A stretch of DNA of 20,250 bases from Chrysochromulina tobinii (taxonomy: Eukaryota > Haptophyta > Prymnesiales > Chrysochromulinaceae). A model generated the notes under the pieces. It was not told the DNA's origin. It searched no databases and saw nothing but the letters and a program-made list of their open reading frames with translations. Where the stretch lies: positions 1-20,250 of the forward strand of contig JWZX01002970.1 in the NCBI GenBank assembly GCA_001275005.1. The letters run 5' to 3'. Positions 14,821-20,250 of this stretch are shown here, one piece after another. The position numbers and the translations under genes are program-made. Within the stretch, counting starts at the first letter, position 1; the number at the start of each line of letters is the position of its first letter.

Positions 14821-16125
14821 ATGGGTCTTCGCGCGCCGCCAAACCTCCCGGCCGAATTCGCCGAATCGCTCCAGGCGTGCGCCGCGACCTGGACGAACGA
14901 TGAGGACTTCGATCTGGCGCGTTATCGCACCGCCGCAGCCGCGATGGACGCCTACGCGGCCTTCCACGCCAGCGCGCTGCGCAGCGGCAAGGGCCGCTCG
15001 CTGCTCTTCGTGCCCAATCAGTATGGCCTGGGCAACCGGCTGCGCGCGATGAAGTCGACCCTGCTCCTCGCTATGCTCACAGGACGTGTCTTCCACGTGC
15101 GCTGGGAGGAGCCCTTCCCGCTCGCCTCCCTCGTGCGGCCCGAGCGCATTGACTGGCGTGAGCCCGAGGGCGCGCCACTGCCACGCGCAGTCCCGAAGCG
15201 CTTGGAGCCCGGCCAGCCGACTAAGGCCCATGTGCTGTGCCTGCCCTATGCCACGGCACCGCCCGGGGGCGATTGCGCTCGCGGGCAGAGCGATCTCTCG
15301 AACGCCGACCTCCGTGCGGCGTACGCATCCGTCGACACGCTCGAGGTACACACGTTCACCGACCTATATATCTTCCTCTCAACGAATCCGCACTACGCGG
15401 CGCTGCTCGCGCGGCTCGAACCGAGCTGCCCCAAGCGCATGGGCTGCCTCTACAAATTCCTCTTCTCGCCACAGCCCGTCGTGGCACAACGCCTGAACGC
15501 ACTGCTCATGGGCGCCGGGACGGGCAGGCCGGCCGTCGCGGGCGCGATCGACACCCAGGGCACCACGGCGACGGTTGCCGCTGAGGAGGACGCGAGTGGT
15601 GCATCAGCCGGCTTCGTGGGCGTGCAGGTGCGCAGCCGGCTCTGGCGGATCGAGGGCAACCCGTTCGCACCGCCGACCGGGGCGCGCATTCTCGCGTGTA
15701 TGGACTTTTGGGTGCCGCCACACGCGCGCGTGTACTTCACGGCGGACGACGACACGCTGTACGCGCACGCGCGCAAGCTTTGGGGTGTGCGGCTCCTCGC
15801 TGACCAAAGGGGGACGGTCTTTCAACCGTGGTCTACTGGGGGCAAGGTCGACGCCGCCACCTTAGGCGCAGACGACGAGGCCGCGATGGTCAAGGCATTC
15901 GTGGACTGGTTCGCGCTGCAGGCGGCGTCGCGTGTCGTGTATACTCACCAGTCGTCCTTTGGCAAGACGGCCGCCGAGTCGAACGACGCGCCCAACGTCG
16001 ACGTTAACCACACGCGCTGCAGTCAGGTGGAGGCAGAGGGTCAACCGTGGCAGGAGCTCTGGGAAGTGGCACGCACGAGTACGATCACGTACGACACGAG
16101 CAAAGTGCCCGGAGCGAGGCAGTAG
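14821..16125 (+). CDS. GDP-fucose-type glycosyltransferase (fucosyltransferase-like superfamily)
   Basis: 434 residues from ATG 14821; the frame is open to a TTG at 14758. Motifs fit the GT-B fucosyltransferase-like group (NodZ, GT37 xyloglucan fucosyltransferase, O-fucosyltransferases): QYGLGNRLRAMKS (67-79), then LLTGRVFHVRW (about 85-95) and a PL..LVRPERIDW pattern; VGVQVRS (266-272), whose Arg is the expected GDP-binding residue; VYFTADDD (304-311); and YTHQSSFGKTAAE (384-396). Known members transfer fucose from GDP-fucose to glycans or proteins in the Golgi or ER. Here no signal anchor is visible after the ATG, so either a 5' exon is missing (a GTGAGT lies at 14648) or the enzyme is soluble. 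An Ala/Gly/Thr-rich insert (about 231-262) precedes the second motif. Donor and acceptor are not determined. Confidence 0.68.
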   Translation: MGLRAPPNLPAEFAESLQACAATWTNDEDFDLARYRTAAAAMDAYAAFHASALRSGKGRSLLFVPNQYGLGNRLRAMKSTLLLAMLTGRVFHVRWEEPFPLASLVRPERIDWREPEGAPLPRAVPKRLEPGQPTKAHVLCLPYATAPPGGDCARGQSDLSNADLRAAYASVDTLEVHTFTDLYIFLSTNPHYAALLARLEPSCPKRMGCLYKFLFSPQPVVAQRLNALLMGAGTGRPAVAGAIDTQGTTATVAAEEDASGASAGFVGVQVRSRLWRIEGNPFAPPTGARILACMDFWVPPHARVYFTADDDTLYAHARKLWGVRLLADQRGTVFQPWSTGGKVDAATLGADDEAAMVKAFVDWFALQAASRVVYTHQSSFGKTAAESNDAPNVDVNHTRCSQVEAEGQPWQELWEVARTSTITYDTSKVPGARQ

Positions 16126-16421
16126 CGTTCGGTTAGATAGCCATAAGACATCAGAAAGCAGGGTTGACTTTGAACCGCTTCGATGTCCCGACAACCACAG
16201 CACGCAGGCACATACGATACCTTAATACTACTTCTAACACCGACACAGCTATGAATCACTTTTTATACCCTGTTCGCGAGCGGAAGGCCACGGCGGCGCG
16301 CGCGTACGTCTTCCTTCACAACTGTTTTTCACAGCCAATCTTCACAGCAAAAGGTTTCGCACAAAGACAACGCGGTCGCGGTCGTGCAGCGCACTGGGCT
16401 CACTGGTTCGCGTCGAGCAAA
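16126..16421. other. Intergenic region or 5' extension of the parvulin gene
   Basis: 296 bases between the glycosyltransferase stop and the preferred parvulin ATG. The parvulin frame is open back to at least 16164 (TTG) with an ATG at 16251. The encoded extension is basic and has no acidic run, so it may be a transit peptide rather than untranslated leader. Nothing else is evident. Confidence 0.4.
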
Positions 16422-16832
16422 ATGGGCAAAGATAGGCGTAAGGAGAAGCAAATAGAGGATGAGGCCCTTGGCAAGCAGGCCGACAAGTTCGGCAAGAAGG
16501 GCGACGGAAAGTTGAGGCCCGAGGAGCAGGTCAAGTCGTTTTCACATCAAGAGTGCCGTCACATTCTTGTCGAGAAGCAAGGCGAGGCTCTGCGCATCAG
16601 CGAGGACATCCATAATGGCAAGATCACCTTCAACGAGGCTGCTTTCCAATTTTCGCAGGACAAAGCAGGAGCGCACGGGCTCTTGGGCTGGAAGGCGCAG
16701 CACGAGCTGGACCAGGACTTTTGGGCGGCAGCCCTCACGTGCAAGGAAGGCGACTGGCTGAGGGAGCCGGTCAAAACACAATGGGGCTGGCATCTGATCA
16801 TGGTGCAAGGGCGGAAAACCTTGAAGAAGTAG
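16422..16832 (+). CDS. PIN4: Parvulin-type peptidyl-prolyl cis-trans isomerase, PIN4/Par14-like
   Basis: 136 residues from ATG 16422. A lysine-rich N-terminus (MGKDRRKEKQ...GKKGDGK, 1-32) is followed by one rotamase domain (about 40-132): CRHILVEKQGEALR, FNEAAFQFSQDKA, GLLGWK and the closing VKTQWGWHLIMVQGRK, which matches the Par14 signature VKTKFGYHIIMVEGRK closely. Par14 is about 131 residues and acts in ribosome biogenesis and chromatin or DNA binding through its basic tail; it lacks the WW domain and phospho-binding loop of Pin1, as here. An alternative in-frame ATG at 16251 would add 57 residues (193 in total) with a basic, hydroxylated composition that could target an organelle. Upstream residues at the junction read FASSKMGK. 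The enzyme family is secure; the start is not. Confidence 0.9.
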   Translation: MGKDRRKEKQIEDEALGKQADKFGKKGDGKLRPEEQVKSFSHQECRHILVEKQGEALRISEDIHNGKITFNEAAFQFSQDKAGAHGLLGWKAQHELDQDFWAAALTCKEGDWLREPVKTQWGWHLIMVQGRKTLKK

Positions 16833-17207
16833 TTCCGCGATTGCGTGACGCCGTTGACCGTGAGACAGGCGACAGGCTCGTGTACCAGCTCTCACTGTGG
16901 GCGGCTGTGGACGAAATTGGCGGAGTGTTGACGAAGACTCGCCCAATCATAGTACATACTAGTGTATGAAAGGAAGACCGGATGGGACGCGCACGAAGCA
17001 TGTTGAGTTGTACATTTGACCTTTCAAAATAATCTGATCTATGAGAGCGCAACGCGGTAACGCGGTTTCTCGACGTGGCCTCCATTTTGGTGATTCCCCC
17101 ATTCAATCAGTGATTGCGTCCGGTCGAGAGCGAACTAGAGAGGGCGGAAGGAAAGGAAACAGAGGAAGCAGTGCTCGCACTGTCCTGGTCGGCCGAGGTG
17201 TTCGTAG
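16833..17207. other. Convergent intergenic region
   Basis: 375 bases between the parvulin and the repeat-rich gene, both ending here. It contains a perfect tandem 8-mer AACGCGGT at 17051-17066 and an ACTAGT palindrome at about 16957. I see no coding frame, RNA gene or clear terminator. Confidence 0.4.
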
Positions 17208-20200
17208 TTAAGCGTAAGGGCCGAGCATGCCGCCGACGCGCACCGCCGAGCGCAGCGCCGCGCCGTGCGCCGTGAGCGGCTGCCAGTCCGCACGTGCCAC
17301 GCGCTGCTGGAAGGTTCGTGCCGCATGCGCGAAGGACTCGTTGGGCTCGGGGGTGCTGGCCGCAGCAAGATCGAGCGGCGGCAAGAGCTGCCGGCCGCTG
17401 CCGAGGGCGCCACCCATGCCCATGACAGCGCTCATGACCGCGCTGCTGCGGGCCGCCAGACCCCCAGCGAGCGGAGCCCCGATCGCCGTGAACAGTCCCG
17501 ACGCCGCTGTGAATGGTCCCGACGCCGCAGCCCCACTGCATTCTGCCCATGCCTCTCGCCGAGCGTCGGCGCGCCCGTAAGCAGCGTCTCTGTGGCGCTC
17601 GGTACGGCGCTCGGTGCGTGGCTCGTACGCAGTGTCGGCTCTGTGGCGCTCGGTACGGCGCTCGGTGCGTGGCTCGTACGCCGTGTCGGCTCTGTGGCGC
17701 TCGGTACGGCGCTCGGTGCGTGGCTCATACGCCGTGTCGGGCGGGCCGTCGGGTCGGGCGCCGTACTGGGCGCGCAACGGAGCGACACCGCCGTCCTGGG
17801 CGCGCAACGGGGCGACGATGCCGTACTGGGCGCTCGACGGGGCGGCGGCGGCCTCACGCGTGCTCTGAGCTGCGGCCAGCGCACTCTGCGGCCGACGGGT
17901 GCGCGGCGGCGGAGGAGGCAGCAACGGCTGCTGCGGCAATGGCTGCTGCGGCGGCGGCTGCTGCGGCGGCGTCGACGACTGTGCCGATGCGGCAGCAGCT
18001 TCTGCCGCCACGGTGGTGGCGCCGTGTGGCGGGGCGGCGAGGGACGTCGGCGAAGAGGCGGCTGGCGGATAGCCGTAGACTGTGGAAGCGAATGGTGCGG
18101 AGGGCGCACCCCTCGTACCCGTCGTACAATGTGCGGCGGCCGGAGGCGGTAGGGGCGCGGGCTGTGCGTGCGGAGCCGGCGCGGGCGCGGGGTGTGCTGA
18201 GGGCATGCCATACGAGACGAGAAGGGCGGCGAGGGTCGGCGGCATCAGCGCAGAGGGGGGTTGCGAAGGGGACGCCCACGAGGGGGGGTGCGACGACGGC
18301 GGCAGTGGGCCGCACGACGGCGGCAATGCGTACAGCCAATCTCCCCCGAGCTCTGCCCCCAATCTCCCCCAATCTCCACCGAGCTCTGCCCCCAATCTCC
18401 CCCAATCTCCACCGAGCTCTGCCCCCGCAGCGGCAGCTGGCGCGGCGGTCGACTTGTACGAGAGCGGAAGGGAACCAAGGTAGCCTGGGCTGGTTGACGA
18501 GGGGAACGAAGGGCAGGCGCCGTCGCCAGCCGCCTTCCGATGCGCGAGACGGTCGACGAGCTCCGCCGCGAGGTCCACCTCGGCCAGGACGCGCGCCATC
18601 TCGGGCGCCATCTCGGTTCGCTGCCTGCTGGGCGAGCTCGGGGCGCTCGGTACGGCGCCCGGTGCGTCGGCTACATGCGTCGGATTCGCCATCACCGCGT
18701 ATCGCGCCACCATCGGCGGCGACGTGCCCAGCGTGGTGAGCCAGGGCGACGTCGGCTCGGCAGTGAGCAACGCGGCGTGGGCAGTACCAGTGACCACACT
18801 GCTCGTCGATGGCCGGGCTCTGCCGGGCAGGCTGTTCGGGTACATGGGAGCCATTGCATCTTCGAGGAGCTGCATCGACTCATCTAGCGTGCGCTGGCTG
18901 GCTAGACGGAGAGCCTTCGCGACCTCCTCGTCGACACGCCGACGGCGCTCGATGGCACGCCGGCACAGCTTGCGACCGAACTTTTGGATGCGCAACGCCG
19001 CACTCCACTGACCATCCACGGCGGCGCGCACCCGGCGCATCATCTTGGTGTACTCGATCGTATCTGACGAATTGCACGCCACCTCCGCCTCAAGCGCCGC
19101 CACCTCCGCCTCCACCTGCTTCTGCAGCAGCGCCTCCATCTCGGCCAGTTGGCGAGGTTCCATCTCGGCCAGTTGGCGAGGTTCCATCTCGGCCAGTTGG
19201 CGAGGTTCCATCTCGGCCAAAGGGCGTGGCTCGTTGGCGGCCCGATAGTACCGAGATTCCAGATCAGCCAGTTGGCGAGATTCCATCTCGTTGGCGGCCC
19301 GCTGCTTGTACCGCCGTTGGATGATGTTTGCCGCCGCATCGTACTCATACGCTGTTGGCTCCTGCTGCATCCGGCTGAGTTCGGCTCGTAGGCTGTCGAC
19401 CTCATTCTGCTCCTGCTGCATCCGACTGAGTTCGGCTCGTAGGCTGTCGACCTCATTCTGCTCCTGCTGCATCCGACTGAGTTCGGCGCGTAGGCTGTCG
19501 ACCTCATTCTGCTCCTGCTGCATCCGACTGAGTTCGGCGCGATACTGCTGCACCAACGCTGCCTCGCCCTCTGCTCCGGAGCTCTCCACCTCGTCCTGCT
19601 GCTGCTGCTGCTGCTGCGTTCGGCTCAGCTCGGCGCGATTGTGCCTCACCAACGCTGTCTCGCCCTCTCTAGTTTCTGCTGCGGTCTGATGATGGGTTGG
19701 CCCGCGCGCCCCTTCGCTCCGTAGCCGTGCCATCGCCTCCTTGTAGAAAGCTTCGAGCTCGGCCTCGAGATTGTCCTCGAGCTCGCCCTCGAGCTCGGCC
19801 TCGAGATTGCCCTCGAGATTGTCCTCGAGCTCGACCGGCAGCTGTTTCGCCTCCTGTTGCATGTGTGCCATCGCCTCCTTATAGAAAGCTTCGAGCTCCA
19901 TGTACTCAGCCTCCTGTTGCATGCGTGCCATTAGGGTGCGGTAATGGGCCACACGCTCCGCCGCCACCTCGGCCGCCGCCCAGGGCGCATCCTCCGTCGC
20001 CTCATCTTCTCGGATGGTGCCGAGGACGCGTGGCTGATGGCGCCCCTCATCTTCTCGGATGGTGCCGAGGACGCGTGGCTCCGGGCGCCCGCTCCGCTGG
20101 CGTGCTCGCTTTTGGATCAGCTCGGCAGCGCTCTCCATCTCCTCGCGTCTCGCCGCCTCCCGCCACGCCTCCTCCTGCTCCTCCGCCAGTGCCTCGCTCA

Positions 20201-20250
20201 GAGCTTGATCGTCGTCTGCCCAGGACAGCCCTCGCCGTGCCGAGCGCGGC
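17208..20250 (-). CDS. Large repeat-rich coiled-coil protein with IQ-like motifs, N-terminus beyond window
   Basis: The minus-strand frame ends with TAA at 17208-17210 and stays open to base 20250. An ATG at 20138 would give 976 residues, but the upstream codons (ADDDQALSEALAEEQEEAW...) continue the same acidic helical character, so the true start is probably outside. Numbering from that ATG: IQ-like basic helices at about 4-18 (AAELIQKRARQRSGR), 265-281 (AAANIIQRRYKQRAA) and 377-398 (SAALRIQKFGRKLCRRA); Glu/Gln-rich coiled coil over roughly 1-450; a Pro/Ala/Ser/Gln-rich disordered region (about 560-800); an Arg/Glu repeat (about 795-850); and an Ala/Gly-rich C-terminus. Six families of in-frame tandem repeats are listed separately. 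IQ motifs bind calmodulin or calmodulin-like chains; a cytoskeletal or scaffold role is inference. I do not recognise an orthologue. Confidence 0.75.
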   Translation of the reverse strand, partial: PRSARRGLSWADDDQALSEALAEEQEEAWREAARREEMESAAELIQKRARQRSGRPEPRVLGTIREDEGRHQPRVLGTIREDEATEDAPWAAAEVAAERVAHYRTLMARMQQEAEYMELEAFYKEAMAHMQQEAKQLPVELEDNLEGNLEAELEGELEDNLEAELEAFYKEAMARLRSEGARGPTHHQTAAETREGETALVRHNRAELSRTQQQQQQQDEVESSGAEGEAALVQQYRAELSRMQQEQNEVDSLRAELSRMQQEQNEVDSLRAELSRMQQEQNEVDSLRAELSRMQQEPTAYEYDAAANIIQRRYKQRAANEMESRQLADLESRYYRAANEPRPLAEMEPRQLAEMEPRQLAEMEPRQLAEMEALLQKQVEAEVAALEAEVACNSSDTIEYTKMMRRVRAAVDGQWSAALRIQKFGRKLCRRAIERRRRVDEEVAKALRLASQRTLDESMQLLEDAMAPMYPNSLPGRARPSTSSVVTGTAHAALLTAEPTSPWLTTLGTSPPMVARYAVMANPTHVADAPGAVPSAPSSPSRQRTEMAPEMARVLAEVDLAAELVDRLAHRKAAGDGACPSFPSSTSPGYLGSLPLSYKSTAAPAAAAGAELGGDWGRLGAELGGDWGRLGAELGGDWLYALPPSCGPLPPSSHPPSWASPSQPPSALMPPTLAALLVSYGMPSAHPAPAPAPHAQPAPLPPPAAAHCTTGTRGAPSAPFASTVYGYPPAASSPTSLAAPPHGATTVAAEAAAASAQSSTPPQQPPPQQPLPQQPLLPPPPPRTRRPQSALAAAQSTREAAAAPSSAQYGIVAPLRAQDGGVAPLRAQYGARPDGPPDTAYEPRTERRTERHRADTAYEPRTERRTERHRADTAYEPRTERRTERHRDAAYGRADARREAWAECSGAAASGPFTAASGLFTAIGAPLAGGLAARSSAVMSAVMGMGGALGSGRQLLPPLDLAAASTPEPNESFAHAARTFQQRVARADWQPLTAHGAALRSAVRVGGMLGPYA
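17589..17741. repeat. Tandem repeat, three units of 51 bp
   Basis: Units start at 17589, 17640 and 17691 and differ at only one or two bases. They encode three copies of a 17-residue Arg/Glu unit (YEPRTERRTERHRADTA) in the large minus-strand gene. The low divergence points to recent expansion. Confidence 0.95.
18336..18427. repeat. Tandem repeat, 33-bp unit
   Basis: Units start at 18346, 18379 and 18412, with a partial copy before them. They encode the 11-residue unit AELGGDWGRLG on the minus strand and are almost identical. Confidence 0.93.
19136..19231. repeat. Tandem repeat, four units of 24 bp
   Basis: Units start at 19136, 19160, 19184 and 19208; the last is degenerate. They encode the 8-residue unit EPRQLAEM on the minus strand within the coiled-coil part. 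Confidence 0.93.
19359..19542. repeat. Tandem repeat, 51-bp unit, nearly four copies
   Basis: Units start at 19359, 19410, 19461 and 19512. They encode the 17-residue unit AELSRMQQEQNEVDSLR on the minus strand. The unit length equals that of the unrelated repeat at 17589. Its helical, heptad-like composition fits coiled coil. Confidence 0.95.
19596..19616. repeat. CTG/CAG microsatellite (seven units)
   Basis: Seven perfect CTG triplets on the plus strand read as a seven-residue Gln tract on the minus strand inside the coiled-coil region. It is likely to vary in length between strains. Confidence 0.95.
19729..19899. repeat. Dispersed direct repeat encoding ELEAFYKEAMA
   Basis: A block of about 32 bp at 19729-19760 recurs at 19868-19899 with one difference (TTGTAG versus TTATAG). 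Between them are shorter repeats of the type CTCGAGCTCG/CTCGAGATTG encoding LEAELE and LEDNLE units. All are in frame with the minus-strand gene. Confidence 0.85.
20001..20080. repeat. Direct repeat, 45-bp period, two copies
   Basis: A 35-bp identical block starts at 20001 and again at 20046. It encodes two copies of PRVLGTIREDE near the visible N-terminal end of the large minus-strand gene. Confidence 0.9.

Noticed and set aside
17589-17741. CRISPR-like regular repeats
   Set aside because: Units are directly adjacent without spacers and encode an in-frame protein repeat.
17513-18739. 408-codon plus-strand frame
   Set aside because: Antisense to the repeat-rich gene; it is open because in-frame repeats without stops keep several frames open.

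Overview
The window looks like nuclear DNA of a GC-rich, gene-dense microalga, most probably a haptophyte. The sequence-level reasons are: eukaryotic protein types (four-domain voltage-gated cation channel, RGS-AGC kinase, Par14-type parvulin, J protein, GDP-fucose-type glycosyltransferase) in long, mostly uninterrupted reading frames; a Cys-rich module followed by a Pro/Ser stretch at the left edge, which I remember from haptophyte and prasinophyte predicted proteins; and decapeptide AGF/AGY repeats that I also remember from algal proteins. The genus cannot be fixed from sequence alone.

Layout, left to right. 1-594 (minus strand, runs off the left edge): Cys-rich, Pro/Ser-rich, probably secreted or membrane-anchored protein. 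783-6788 (plus): about 2000-residue four-domain voltage-gated cation channel with an N-terminal AGF-repeat region, a D/A/D/D selectivity ring, a good EF-hand loop and an IQ-like tail. 6789-7525: intergenic, with a hairpin and a possible uORF. 7526-9640 (plus): multi-pass membrane protein resembling PqiA. 9809-10495 (plus): membrane-anchored J-domain protein. 10563-12218 (minus): RGS-AGC kinase with GRK-like architecture. 12219-12627: divergent intergenic region with a 17-bp palindrome. 12628-14465 (plus): an unrecognised gene that changes reading frame near 13690. 14821-16125 (plus): fucosyltransferase-like enzyme. 16422-16832 (plus): PIN4/Par14-like prolyl isomerase, with a possible targeting extension from 16251. 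17208-20250 (minus, runs off the right edge): repeat-rich coiled-coil protein with IQ-like motifs.

No rRNA, tRNA, CRISPR array or recognisable transposon was found. This is ordinary eukaryotic gene order rather than an operon, so co-function is not implied by proximity. The channel and the RGS kinase are both signalling proteins and the repeat protein has calmodulin-binding-like motifs, but linking them would be speculation. The most unusual item is the channel: an algal repeat module fused to a four-domain channel that lacks one filter acid, has a His cluster in one pore turret and keeps a near-canonical Ca2+-binding EF loop.
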